64,000 bases of DNA from NCBI GenBank assembly GCA_003255025.1, contig QANY01003934.1:1-64000 (forward strand), given 5' to 3'. Below the pieces are notes generated by a model. It did not search any database and had not been told where the DNA came from. It was given only the letters and a program-made list of their open reading frames with translations. Shown in pieces: positions 11,821 through 23,334 of the stretch (the first letter of the stretch is position 1; every line of letters starts with the position of its first letter). The stretch is from Datisca glomerata (Eukaryota; Streptophyta; Magnoliopsida; Cucurbitales; Datiscaceae). The translations under genes and the position numbers were made by a program.

Positions 11821-11949
11821 GTTGAAGAAAAAAGAAAAAAAGATTTACAAAAGAGGAGGAGAAGAAAGCTTCGTTTCACAAAACATGTTTTAGCTTTCAA
11901 ATAGTAAAAGTTGTAAAACAAGTTCTGATTCACAAATGGGTGAGACTGC

Positions 11950-11959
11950 CTATTTATAG
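11950..11959 (-). promoter_or_regulatory. TATA box of pararetrovirus 1 pregenomic promoter
   Basis: The minus strand reads CTATAAATAG, a textbook plant TATA box. It lies downstream of the second-ORF relic and of repeated CTACTTTT elements (12,014-12,058), and upstream of the hairpin and poly(A) signal. This is the order of a caulimovirid intergenic promoter. Confidence 0.6.
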
Positions 11960-12085
11960 CTAAGGAAAGTAGAGTTCACTGGGAACTCATCACTTACCTG
12001 AACTATTCTATTCTACAAAAGTAAAAACATTTCACATTTCTACTTTTGTCTACTTTTGACTAAGAATAGTAAAAAACATGAATAG

Positions 12086-14170
12086 TTACCTAATTATTTG
12101 ACAATTAGTATAATAATTACAGAAAAGATAAAAATGTAAAGATTTCTTGATAATTGCTATCTCGATCTTCATGCCTTCACCTTTGGAAGTCCTTGTTGCT
12201 GTCTTGAAAATTAATATTGTTGTATATTTGGGTCCTTGATAATTGTTGTTATGGACTCGTGTGCTTTTGATTATTGATAATTGTCTTTTTTTGGAGATCA
12301 TCATGACCGTTGCATTGAATCAAGGTGTTATCATGATTCATCAATTATTTTTTTTTCAAACATTGGCATTTTTCCAAAGAAAAATTCCTTTGTTTATTTT
12401 GTCTGAATTATTACTGAGATCATCATCATTGGATGGGTCTTTCGATTGCTGAAGAGTGACCTTCCTAGATTTCTTCTGTTTAGTAACTTGATTCTGTAAG
12501 TGATTTAGAGACAAATTCATTATTTCCCTCCAAAAGGAGAAGTATTTCTTGGAGTAATTTTTTTCTCTAATTTGGACTTTGGATTTGTACCGTTTGATTT
12601 ACTTTTTGAAGAGGGTTTGGATTCGGATTTTGATTCGGGTTTGGAAGAATTTTGACTAGATAGTGTTATTTGTGGAGCTAGGTAATTGAGCTCATTAATT
12701 TTTAATGGAGCTTAGATGAAAGGTTTTGCTAGTCTCATATTGAGATGGATACTTGTAAATTCATAATTGATGGATGCAATAATTTTTTGGGTATTCAACT
12801 TATCCCACCATTTAACATAATATTCTCTGGTGAGGATTCCTCTTTTAATCGAGTATTGCCATTTCAAAATCTAAGGTATTTTGTATTTTATTGATAAACA
12901 AAATATTTGGGAAAATAAAGCATCAATTGGTGAGGGCTTGAAAACTTTTAAACATAAATTGAAACATTGTTGTAAATCAATTGAAAAAAGTTCTAAAGTA
13001 AGACCATGAATGGACCACAATTTTAAGAACCAGTTTGAAAAATCAATTATGAAAGTGTTATCCAAATTTGAAAACCAAAAGTGAGAGAAATCACAATTTT
13101 GATGCAAGAAAATCTTGTGCCATGCATCAATATAGTCAAAATAATTATATTTTTTTTATTTAAAATTGTTTTGGAACTTGAAGGATGGATCCTCCAATCC
13201 TTTATAGTTATGATTCTGAGGATAGAGAAAGAATGGTAAATGATTCTTTTCTCAGAATTTCTGATTAAGCTAATTTTTATGGATTCTGTTTCTAAGAGAA
13301 TGTCTCTGTAGAAACTAAGATTTTTGTTATTATGTCCAAGGACATAGTAGAATTTAGGAATGAAATGGGCTTCGGTAATTTGAGTAGGTTCCTTCAAATG
13401 AGCAAATGGAGGCTCAATATGAAAGAGGTTTTCACTGGCCATTTTTTAAAAATCAAATGATGATTTTTTGTATTTTGAAATTGATTGGACATCAAAGGAT
13501 ATTGGGAATAGGTCAAATTGGTTGACCATGATTGATTGGTGATTGAGTTTGTTGGACCCATGTATTGTTGATTAGGCTTGGTTAGGAGTAGAAGACTCCT
13601 ATTTGATTTGAGCCTTAAGGGCCAATTATTGAGTCAAAGACTCTTCTATTAGTGAATCATTCGTCATTCTCACATGATTTCTGAAAGTAATACTGATTCT
13701 TTTAGTCAAGAGTTCTACTGTATGCCTATTATCCTTTTGAAATCCGTCAGGCTTGATGAAGAAAGTCCCTACAGGAATAAAAAATTCTTCTATCATTTTA
13801 TTTGGAAATTCAATTTTAAATATTGATTGTCCCAAAAGGTTCACAGTTAAAATATTACTGTTGTCATAACAGATTTTATTATATTTGTGAACCTATTTTT
13901 CCACCATTTTCACACCATTGAATTAATGCTGCATTGAAGTCACCCTTCAACCCAACATCTTCTAAAAGTTTATCAAATTCATTAATCAAGTCATTTCTTG
14001 GATATTTAAATCTATTATGATCATAATCAATGAATGAGAATTTTGAGCAAAATGCGGCTGCCTGCCATTGGGCTTCTTAATTCTGAAAAAAATTGATTAA
14101 GTATTCTAGGTTCTACCTTTCCATATTCTAGGAGGTCAAATTCCACCATTGCAAAATCTTGGAATGATTC
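12086..14170 (-). pseudogene. Second-ORF region of pararetrovirus 1
   Basis: Broken minus-strand frames contain landmarks that I associate with the protein following the polyprotein in florendo/petuvirus-like genomes: GKVEPRILNQFF (about 14,090), FIPKFYYVLGHNNKN (about 13,340) and FSHFWFSNLDNTF (about 13,060). A Ser/Lys-rich tail (SKPESKSESKPSSKSKS) lies near 12,600. The tail is low-complexity and probably disordered. The equivalent protein in the second viral locus is at 29,923-31,080. Function is unknown; a virion-associated or nucleic-acid-binding role would be a guess. The best remaining frames are 13,047-13,442 and 12,871-13,107. Confidence 0.6.
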
Positions 14171-14439
14171 CCTACAAATTATTACGAGTAAGGCAGTCAG
14201 ATATTTAATGATAATATTGGATAAATTAAATATCGAAATCAGAATTGTTAAGAATGGGTTATTACCTGATAAAACTTTGTTTGAAATTAATTTTAAAACA
14301 TGTTTTGTAGATTTATTAATAAAAACAAATTGTATGATTTGATCAATTGTTTTAATAATGAAATAATAAATTTCAAATTCTAAAAATCTATTCTTAAATT
14401 TTGTAAAGATAATTAAATTATTTTATTTTATTATCTTGG

Positions 14440-14860
14440 CAAACAATTTAAAGTATTTCCAGTATTGTTTATCATTTTAGCTTATGGAAACAATCAAGAA
14501 ATGCAATCAGCAAATTGAATAAAGAGTTTAATCATTATATTCTGAAATTTACTTGGGGTAAATCTAAGATTAAATGACAATATTTTTCAATTATAATGAT
14601 CAAATATAATCCTGTATTTCTCAATCTTATTTATCTGGATTTTTCAACATCCAATTTTTATGTTATAGGATACATCAGTATTTCTAAGTCTGTTGATTAA
14701 GTCTCTTTTATTTGTTATTGAATATTTTATCCATCCTACAATATTGTTAAAAGGCCCATAATTGATCACTAGACGATGAACTCCTTGTTTAAAGACTTTA
14801 ATTTGATCAGATTTCTAAAGTATTCCTTCTTGTAAAAACCCCAATTGTTTCTTTTTACAA
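14440..14860 (-). pseudogene. Reverse transcriptase relic of pararetrovirus 1
   Basis: The minus-strand translation shows shattered RT motifs, including a YRIIFD-type block and LRFTPSKFQNIM, which corresponds to the usual LPFGLKNAPSEFQ region. No catalytic YxDD motif was found and the frame changes repeatedly. RNase H between here and 14,170 was not recognised. Confidence 0.5.
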
Positions 14861-14870
14861 GAGATTGAAT

Positions 14871-15250
14871 TTACGGATTTGAAAATAGAATTCTGTTTAA
14901 AATTTTCCAATTCTCTTTGTGAGAAAAAGAAAGAAATTTGAATTTAATAGGTTCATCCATGGGATAAGTAATTATCTCATTATATTTTGTTGTGAAATGA
15001 TACAACAAAGAAATGAATGGTAAATCCAAAATTATTTTATCTGTCATGTTCTTTACTAAGACATATGATATTTTGAAACATACATTATCTTGGCAATTAT
15101 GGACTGTGGGTATTTCACAATTGATATGCATACAAGTACCATTGGCAGATGACAAAAATTATTATGTCTTCTTGAAGCACTTGGTTGAAACTAGTCCTTC
15201 GTGCATACAATTGAAATCTTCTCCTGAATCTACAAGAGTCATTGTTGTGA
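14871..15250 (-). pseudogene. Aspartic protease relic of pararetrovirus 1
   Basis: The active-site run TLVDSGEDFNCMHEG lies at about 15,200-15,245, followed by CFKKT, a stop pair, then NVCFKISYVLVKNMTDKIIL and the flap-side LDLPFISLLYHF block (15,155-14,871). The spacing and the VDSG triad match a caulimovirid retropepsin, which processes the polyprotein. Two adjacent stops after the first block inactivate it. Confidence 0.75.
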
Positions 15251-15955
15251 AATCAAAATCTTGAATAATTATTCTGACCATTATGTGTCATTTTTTTATA
15301 TTTTGATGTGATTAAGTATTTGGATGAAATTTTCATTTTCTTGACTGTTAATAATAGGTTCTTCAACCTCATTATCAGAAACTAGCAGTTTACTTGGTTC
15401 ACTAAATTCTTGTTTATTAATTAGATTTTCTATTTTTAAAAGGTTTTCTTCCTTTATTTATGTATTAAAATTTCTTAATTCTTTTATTTCTATTTTAATA
15501 TCTTTAACTTCTTTTTGAAGTTCATGTACGGTAACTTCATTTTCTTTCCCTTTTACCCAATTAAATTTTTCAAGAGTTTGTGAAAGATTTGCAGTATTAT
15601 TATTATTATCCTTAATATTTTCTTTCTTCAAAATTACTTTTTTAAGTTTTTTAAGGTATTCTTGTTTGAATTACTGGATTTTCAATTTTACAAATTAAAT
15701 CTAACAATGGGGTTTCTTGTTCTTCATTTTTATTTAAGACATTAATTTTTTGTCAACAACTATTCCTACACTCCATAGTGATGTTAGGAGAATCACTGTC
15801 AGAACTGAAGAATTCAGTTTCAGAGGATTCAAGGGTTTCATATTCTCATAAATCTTCACTATTACTTCCATAATAATCTATTGTTTCTAAGATTCTAAAC
15901 AATTCATGTTTATCTTCTTCGAAATTTTTAATTGATTAATTTTATTCTTAAGTTG

Positions 15956-15997
15956 ACAGGTTTTAGAAAGATGACTTTTCTGACCACATTTAAAACA
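15956..15997 (-). other. CCHC zinc knuckle of pararetrovirus 1
   Basis: The minus strand encodes CFKCGQKSHLSKTC, exactly Cx2Cx4Hx4C, in an open basic/Asn-rich context that reads on into KNKINQ. This RNA-binding knuckle marks the end of the coat protein in Caulimoviridae and Ty3/gypsy elements. Confidence 0.9.
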
Positions 15998-16299
15998 TGT
16001 AGTGTCGCTTTTATCAAATTTTTTATTATTCCTAGAGAAATGTTTACCAAAGTTTTTATTCTTAGAAAAGTTTTGATCAAAACTTTTATTCTGCTGTTTG
16101 TGGTAATTTTTCCTATAAGGCTTGTGAGACCTTATAGGGTTTAAGTGGGAATTGTTCCTATTCTTCTGAGAATGGATAATAGAGGCTAAACTGTATTACT
16201 CATAAAAATTACCTAACTCATATTTAGCTGCTTTACATTTTTTTAATTTGTTTGCTGATTTTCATGTCAACACACTTTTTAATTCTTTTGTATTATAGG

Positions 16300-17204
16300 A
16301 ATTATCGTTTCATAGGTTAAATTATCATAATCTATATTACCTAGGTCATTACTAAGGACTGTTCTTATTTTGTGTACAAATAGATTAGATAATCCATTAA
16401 TAAATTTTTATTTCCAAAATGGTTGATTACTTTCATCCCTTGACATAACTCTAGATAAAAATATATTTTATACCAATTGAAATCACTTAAGGTTAGACAC
16501 CTAAGATTGGCTAATTCATCATGAATACGTGAAGTAATATTACTTGGCGTACCAATGAATGTTCAATTATTGTATAAAGTAGTGTATTAATTCCATCATG
16601 TATTGTTTCATTATTTTCTCCAATAATTGGGTTTCCTTCACCATCAATCTTTACCACTGAAAAAATGGCAAGTTTGGATTCTTCTGTGAGATGTTTTTCC
16701 CACTAAGAATGGAGCATTCTTGTGAATCCTATGACTAGAAGATTTATTACTTTTTCGTGAAGTAAATTGTGGGTGGTAATGTAGCGGTTAGCTACCATTG
16801 CCATGCGTTGTAATTTATTGAGAACTTTTTGTTCAGAAAGTCCATCAATGTTCCATTTATATAATTGTTTTGCAGAAACAGAAAAATGATTAACAAGAGA
16901 AGATTCAATAATTTGAATATCATGAGACATGAGTTTCTTATGCCATTTCCTTTCTAATTTATTAATTTTTAAATTTTTAAATATTGTTAATACTTGAAAA
17001 TTCACTTATTGTAGATGATTTATAGGTTGACTCTGACCTATGACTATCTGAATCTGAATTATCGTCTTGGTTAATTATTTTCAATTCTTGAAATATTTCA
17101 CCAATCTTTTCAAACCTAGTTTCAAATTCTGAACTACTGTCTTGGTTGACAACCTTAACAGAGGACGACGACTCAATAGATTTATTTTTTAATTCATGAA
17201 TCAT
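16300..17204 (-). pseudogene. Coat protein relic of pararetrovirus 1
   Basis: Open pieces 16,977-17,204 (acidic, Ser-rich) and 16,703-17,005 contain YKWNIDGLSEQKVLNKL and MAMVANRY followed by a GFT-type motif, then a TEES-type continuation near 16,670. The homologous region in the second locus (24,738-25,181) has the diagnostic GFTGTLKGWWDNCLTES. The coat protein packages DNA in virions. Stops separate it from the CCHC knuckle. Confidence 0.65.
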
Positions 17205-17879
17205 TTTATCAATCTTTTTATTAATTGGAATAATTTTTAAAGTGGATTTATCTGAAATATTTATTTAAAGTTTTTCTTTCAGGGTTTCATTAGGTTCATT
17301 AAGAACATCAACCTTATTTTCAATTTTGTTTAATTGTTTACCTATTGTAAGTTGACTCTAGTTAGTATAATTGAGTTGTTCAACTACTTTTTTGTTTGGT
17401 TCTTTTTCCTTTGCAATTTTGAAGGGAGAAGCAGTGATTAAGGAATTTTTATGATTAATCATGATTTTTTCTAGAGGAGGATGACTAGTAGATACTACAC
17501 TAGAGTCTTCCTTAACCCATTTATACTTTGAAATTACTTTGATATTTTTTTCGTAAATATCTTCAACATAATCAAGAAAAATATATCAATTCTAAATTCT
17601 TGCATGAATGTCTTCCATTCAACAAGTATGATTCATTCAACAAGTATAATTTTTCTTTGATCCATATTATATGAATCTTTGAACCTATTACGTCTATCTA
17701 GATTGATTGGGTCATTATTGTATTCGGTTAGACCTTCTCAATCTGATTTATATTCTTGGCTCAGGGTTCCTATATTCAGAACTAAGAGTTGAGGATTAAC
17801 AAAGTGAAGACTTCCTTGGAAATCCGATTCAGTGGATGCTTCAACTTCGTCAGATTAATCAGACTTATTATCAAAGACT

Positions 17880-18910
17880 GGCTGACTAACTTGAGAACTT
17901 GTAGCTATGCCTTTAAGTCTTAAATTTTTAATTTTTAATTTCTTCAATTCTTGTTCTAAATGTTGAATCTTAATATTTTGATCATTACTAATGGATGATT
18001 CAGGAAAAAAAATTCCTAGAGGTACTAAACCGGCTATACTCCCTAATTTGTGGACTAGAAGATGATTGAAAGTTAATTTTACAGTACCATCTATGTACTG
18101 CTAGATGTAATCTACATCTTTTATTGGTCTTTGAATTCGAGTAGGTTGACTTTCATTAGTTAAAATCTAATTTGAAGGTAAATTAATATCAGACCATCTA
18201 ATTATTTTAGGAACTCTAATATTGACATTACTTTGACTAGATTGTATCAATAGGGTTTTGATTCTTTGGACTCGTATTGATGGCTTGGAAATTCATGTTT
18301 ATTTTGGTTACTTTGTAATGAATTCTAAAGATAAAAGTTAGAAGTTGGGTGCCTTCTAGGACTTGGTAGCCACTAGTTTTAATATTTAAAGTTAATGATT
18401 TTAAAATCTGAGGATATGCTAAACTAGCAGACAGATCTGTGAAACAATCAAAATGGATTGAACCATTACAAAGTGAGGATTTATTTAATCCTAAGATACT
18501 ATCATTAAATTTTGTAAATCTTGCATCTCGCAAGGCTAGCAAGATAGAGGTATCTATGCCTCTTCTTGTGAGTGGTTTAACTTTAATCTGGACTAAACCA
18601 AAATGAAGGAATTATATCCTTCTTGAATATGATGCTTTATTGCATCAGATGAAAGTAATTAGCAAGTTTCATGCTCTTTCCCGAGAGCATATATTTTTTC
18701 AATTATTTTTACATGATGCTGAGGTTTGAAGGAAGTAATAGACCATGCTGATTTATAAATATTTTTATTGAAGATTTTAGGTATATTCCATACCCTATGA
18801 TCTACCTGATCATCTGCTAATTCAATATGTTCATCATTTATTATGTCAGGTATTGAGGTTATTGTTGATCTATTACTACTAGAAGAATTACTCCTAAATA
18901 ATCTACTCAT
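17880..18910 (-). pseudogene. Movement protein relic of pararetrovirus 1
   Basis: The frame opening at 18,910 (MSRLFRSNSSSSNRS) reads into HRVWNIPKIFNKNIYKSAW. After a stop near 18,659, and with overlapping frames, come the 30K-superfamily core features: VKPLT, LALRDARF, a GSIHFDCFTDLSASL block and NIKTSGYQVLEGT (18,237-18,542). A coiled-coil-like Leu/Lys run lies at about 17,930. Movement proteins modify plasmodesmata for cell-to-cell spread. The position as first domain of the polyprotein matches florendo/petuvirus-like genomes. Confidence 0.75.
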
Positions 18911-19076
18911 GACTCAACTAACTAAATTATTCTTATTATTAAGAATTTCATACTGTATTTTTTTAATAACCTTGTGGTGACTTCTATAACCTCCTATTAG
19001 GCTTCACTCTTCTCTCTTTCACCTCCACAACCACCCTACCCTTAGGATTTACGTATCTAAGAGATCTTACCTAGAT

Positions 19077-19091
19077 CTCTGAAGCTAACCA
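19077..19091 (-). other. Degenerate primer-binding-site-like sequence
   Basis: The minus strand reads TGGTTAGCTTCAGAG, partly resembling the TGGTATCAGAGC initiator-tRNA-Met complement that starts caulimovirid genomes, but with an internal insertion. Its place about 40 bp inside the right (TA)n border and about 170 bp before the movement protein is right. The match alone is weak. Confidence 0.3.
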
Positions 19092-19128
19092 AATAGTAGT
19101 TGGTATGTTAACCTCTTATATTATATTT

Positions 19129-19143
19129 TATATATATATATAA
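19129..19143. repeat. (TA)n tract at the right edge of pararetrovirus 1
   Basis: An alternating TA tract follows TTATATTTTA directly beyond the viral leader. It is the counterpart of the tracts at 11,601-11,677. Confidence 0.8.
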
Positions 19144-19402
19144 TACAAACAAAAAATGAAAAAAAAACACAAAATATAAAAAAAAATATTCCAAAGGGTG
19201 ATTTCACCCTTCGTTAAGTAACAGAACATCACCCTCTGTTGTTTTTTTTTTGTTTTTAATTAATTTCATTTTTTAAGTATATATATAATTATTTCATAAC
19301 ACAATTAATAAATTTTTTTATGTCTAAATAAATTAATCTATGAAAAATGCTTAATGATATACGTAATTGACATGAACATACTATTTTTTACTACATAGTC
19401 TA
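19144..19402. other. AT-rich spacer with an 18-bp palindrome
   Basis: No coding content. It contains the perfect palindrome AAGGGTGATTTCACCCTT at 19,194-19,211 and homopolymer A runs. Confidence 0.6.
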
Positions 19403-19830
19403 CAAATTATCATTTTTCATTTCTTCCCTCATTGCTAATCAAATAGCAAATGAATAATCATGGATGATAACTAATTTGAACAAGTGTCACTAAAGAAAAA
19501 TTAATAAAACTTTCAAAATAGAATAATTTTTGTTTGAGATATAAATATACCATTTTTTGTTTTGGATTACTTAGTTCACTAATATTACCATTTTTTATTT
19601 CTTCTTTCATTGCTAGGAATGATTATGGATGGTAACTAGTTTAAACAAGTGTCACTACAGAAAAATCAATAAAACTTTCAAAATAAAATAATTTTTGTTT
19701 GTGATATAAATATACCATTTTCTATTTTGAACTACTTAGTTCACTATTTACCATTTGTCCTTTCTTCTGTCATTGCTAGGAATGATCATAGATGATAAAT
19801 AGTTTAAACAAGTGTCACAAAAATGATGAA
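19403..19830. repeat. Tandem repeat, period about 164 bp, about 2.5 copies
   Basis: The marker CAAGTGTCAC recurs at 19,481, 19,646 and 19,809 (spacings 165 and 163). The sequence between is largely shared, including CATTGCTAGGAATGAT in the last two units and AAACTTTCAAAATA in the first two. Units are AT-rich and diverged, with no coding potential. Confidence 0.8.
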
Positions 19831-21277
19831 CAAAAATTAAAAAAAAGAAAAGAAAAGACTTGTAAGAACATAAAACAAATTCAAAGCTTAAATATTTGCA
19901 TAATCTTGTATAGAGGTTTTACTCTCTATTTTATGTATGAGAAATTATTATAGGAGATATTTTCATCAAATGTACACTTTCAACCCATTAAAGGATTGAT
20001 TCACATTGAGTTAATTTTACACCACTCAAAAGCTTTATACTTATCCTCATTATTTTATTGAGTTGATGACCAAAATATCGCATTATCAAACTTGTAGAGA
20101 AATCAACAATACATGAAAATAAAACTTAAGATTAAGACTATGAGAAATGATAAAAAATGAACAAACAACTTATGTATGAAAAATGAAACAAAAAATATCA
20201 ACTACATGAGTATGAAGAAGAGAGCTGATGAATAATAATGAACAAGATATTTTGTAAGCTAAAGTGCAATAAATTTAAAATAAATTAATAAAAAGAATAG
20301 GAGAAGATGAAAGATGAATAGAAATGAAAACTTTCTTTCTCTCTCTTTTAAAAAGACTCTCCTATTTTCTCAAGACCTCTATTTCTCTCTCTAAATCCCT
20401 TCTCTTTCTCATTCTCCCCTCCTCCTTTCAAGTGAAGACATTCCCTCTATTTATAGGCAAACTTAGGGTTTCACTTTTTATTTTTAGTCATTTTTACTCT
20501 TTTTTTATTTTTTAGTCCTTGGATAATTTTTCATATTTTTAGGTCTTGAACTATTTTTCAAATCATACATATAGTTTTAGACTAGTATATGGACCAAAAA
20601 TAAAATTTATATTTTTAAAGTATTGGACTGGACAAAATACGATATCTACTCATATCACTATATCTTCAGAACATTATTATTACTTTAAGTTGTGAACGAT
20701 ACTTTTATTAATTATTTTAATTAAAGAAAGTTTTGTAGTTTTTATTTTTTCAAAATTTCAATTATGATAATAAGGAGAAAAAACCTTCTTTTATGAAATT
20801 GAAAGTTGATTATATCTCTTCCACTTATGGAATAAGTATTATTGTATTCCCTCCCCCTCCTTTTTCCACCTCACGGCATATATCACCACCCTCATTTCTA
20901 ATTTTAGTTTTCCTCTATGCTATCTTATTTCTGTCAAGGTATGGAAGGAAAGCTTGTGAAATTTAGGAAAAAATGTGATAAACTTTTATGACACTTCCAT
21001 TTCTATTCCTCTTGGCCAGCCACCCTTCTCTCACTTTCCCTTTGATTTCATTTTCACCATACTTAGGGAGAAGACTACCTTCTTTTGTCAAAACAAGGTT
21101 GCCAGGGTGAAGACTACCTTAAAGGAAACATAAACAAAAATGAGAGGAGCGTTTCTGGTTCTTCATCTTGCATTTCAGCTCTCCCTCTCTCTATTTTTTC
21201 ATTTTAATTTCTCGTCATTAACTGAAGAACCCCTTCTTCCTCATTGTTTTGCCTTAGTTATGGCAAAAGTAGCCAAC

Positions 21278-21337
<60 letters not shown>

Positions 21338-22194
21338 ATTATGATTTGTGTAAGCTTCAAACTAAATTTCTTTAGAGATGTTAAATTTCATTCATTCATT
21401 TTTTATTGTTTTATAAGTTATCATGGAATTATAGAAGAGATTATGATTGTTTAGGTTATAAATAAACGGCTGTGTTAACATGTTTTACTTAATTTAATTT
21501 TTGTAAATTTACAATATGAATCTTCATAAGTTATTTTAAAGATTTTGAGCGCATGTCTTCTTAAAAGTAGGAAGTTTACGTTTTATTCCCAAATCTAAAT
21601 TTTTTAGATTTTCACTATACACAATAAAAATAAAATGATTTTTCAAGACATAAACGTCGTTATTCTAATCTGAAAAATTCATAGGGTATTCTTGACGCGT
21701 TGATTTTGTCGCTGCTAAGAATTTAGAAAAGAATAATATCTATTTAATTTTTTTATAGAATATTGAAATTCCCTTTTTAAGCATAGTAGAAACAGAAATC
21801 AAGTTTGTCAGTTTATGCACATTTTCACCACCGTACATCTCCAGGTTGTAAAACGCAGCTTACTGTGACCATTAAGTTTTAGGTTATTTTTGTAAGAAAA
21901 TCAAGTCGAATACCTTAAAATTTTACTGTAGCATATTAAGTATGTTCTGACTAATCCTGTAAAATTTCATAAGTACCAAAACGTTCTTCCAAAATCTATC
22001 ATCTTGATAAAAAAAATATTTTTATGTGCCTGTCTAATTTTCACTCTTCAACGGCCTGAACGACATCAGAATTTAATGAAATTCATAAGCATATCATAGT
22101 GTAGTTGGGTAAAGAATTTACTATTTTCAGGAATATATAGGTGGTCAAATGGCTGTTTGATCCGACATTATGCCATAACATCAATTTTTTATTT
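19831..22194. other. AT-rich intergenic DNA with a TA/TG microsatellite
   Basis: I recognise no gene. A pyrimidine-rich patch lies at 20,330-20,440. Short frames here (for example 20,324-20,515 and 21,140-21,454) are low-complexity. A compound (TA)n(TG)n microsatellite is at 21,278-21,331. Confidence 0.5.
21278..21331. repeat. Compound (TA)n(TG)n microsatellite
   Basis: About eight TA units run directly into about eighteen TG units. The tract is pure and therefore likely to vary in length between individuals. Confidence 0.95.
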
Positions 22195-22660
22195 GATGCA
22201 TGATAATCATTCTAAGGCGGCATAGTCTTATTTTGATTCCAGGAGATTGTATTGTTTAACTTATTCATTGAAGGCAATCAAGTAAGTGAAATTTTGCATA
22301 TGTATTTGTTAGCATGCTTGTCTGAAAATTTATAATTGTACTATTTTTGTGTATTGTGATGTACAATGTGTTCCTTGTTCTTGTTAGGGTTACATTATTA
22401 ATTTATTACATTACTATTTGTTTGAAAAGTTAAACGATGCATGCTAATCGTTCTAAGGGGGCATAGTCTTATTTTGGTTCCATGAGGATTATTCTATTGT
22501 TTAACTTATTCATTCAAGGCAATCGATTGAGTGAAATTTTGCATATGTAATTGTTAGATTGTTTGTCTAAAAATTTATAATTAATGGAACTATTTTTGTG
22601 CTTTATGATGTACAATATTTTGTGATGTGTTCCTGGTTCTTGTTTGGGGTTACATAATTG
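22195..22660. repeat. Tandem duplication, about 240-bp unit, two copies
   Basis: Copy 1 starts at 22,195 and copy 2 at 22,436, both with GATGCATG followed by a shared CATAGTCTTATTTTG, AACTTATTCATT, GTGAAATTTTGCATATGTA and GATGTACAAT. The copies differ by substitutions and small indels. No coding potential or family recognised. Confidence 0.85.
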
Positions 22661-23189
22661 TGTTGTTGTGTTTTGATGAATTACATGTTTAAGAATTTTA
22701 ATATATATTGAGATAAGAAAGGATCCTATATGAATGCATGAAATAGATCTTTCTGCGCCATTAGATTCACATACACAATACTCGGTTCTGTTCCACTCTA
22801 TTTGCCTGATCCTTCGAAAAAAATCTTAGTTATATGTTCTGGTTAGTCTTTGTGGAAGGCCTTTTGCAAATGGTTTCACCTTCTTGAAGGTGCAGAGTAT
22901 ACTCACGAAAAACATCAAAGTAATTACTTTCCAATCTAAAAATTGCTGACGGGTAATCTCTATTATGTTCTGGGTGTGTTGGCGAGTTCTAATAGAACAA
23001 CAAAGTCTATAATAGAGATCTGAAGGCTTTGCTTCTATGATATCTGAGAACTCTATCTATAAGAAATATTTAAAGGCTTTACTTCCATAATATGTTTTGT
23101 ATATGATATGAAAACTTTGTTTGTAAGACAGATCTCAAAAAGCGATATGCGATTTAATCTTTAATGAATTTTACACCCAGAAGTTTGTT
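22661..23189. other. Unassigned spacer left of the second viral locus
   Basis: AT-rich and without a recognisable gene. Imperfect reiterations of a GAAGGCTTTGCTTC-like phrase (about 23,022 and 23,070) may be decayed viral or repeat DNA. Confidence 0.35.
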
Positions 23190-23330
23190 AAGACAAAGTC
23201 TTCACCAGAATTTTATGCAACCAAAGTATTAGGATTTTAGGAATTGGTATTTCTGAAACCATAATCCTCAACAACTCTTAGATCTTCAAAACCTGTATTA
23301 TTATCAGTTAGAAAAAGATCAGCGTCTTCA
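23190..23330 (+). pseudogene. Post-movement-protein linker fragment
   Basis: A plus-strand frame encodes a DFRNWYF stretch, then NHNPQQLLDL and NLYYYQLEKD. The same peptide is encoded on the minus strand at 27,820-27,936 (DFRNWYFSNHNPQQLLDLKN). The fragment stops abruptly at about 23,330 and joins a CCHC fragment. Confidence 0.7.
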
Positions 23331-23334
23331 GGTG

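Larger units (their letters stand above)
11678..19128 (-). mobile_element. Endogenous pararetrovirus 1 (florendo-/petuvirus-like Caulimoviridae), near genome length, decayed
   Basis: Minus-strand order from right to left: leader, movement protein (about 18.9-17.9 kb), coat protein (17.2-16.3), CCHC knuckle (15.96), aspartic protease (15.2-14.9), RT relics (14.8-14.4), a second-ORF region (14.2-12.2), then a promoter/poly(A) region (12.05-11.7). The 7.45 kb length is close to a complete circular caulimovirid genome opened near the primer site. Lack of LTRs, a movement protein first, and (TA)n on both sides fit an endogenous florendovirus-type copy. The reading frames are riddled with stops, so no functional protein is predicted. 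The family is firm; the genus is inferred. Confidence 0.8.

Noticed and set aside
21140..21454. 104-codon open frame with a Val-Cys repeat
   Set aside because: The repeat is the translation of a (TG)n microsatellite; the rest is AT-rich with no family resemblance.
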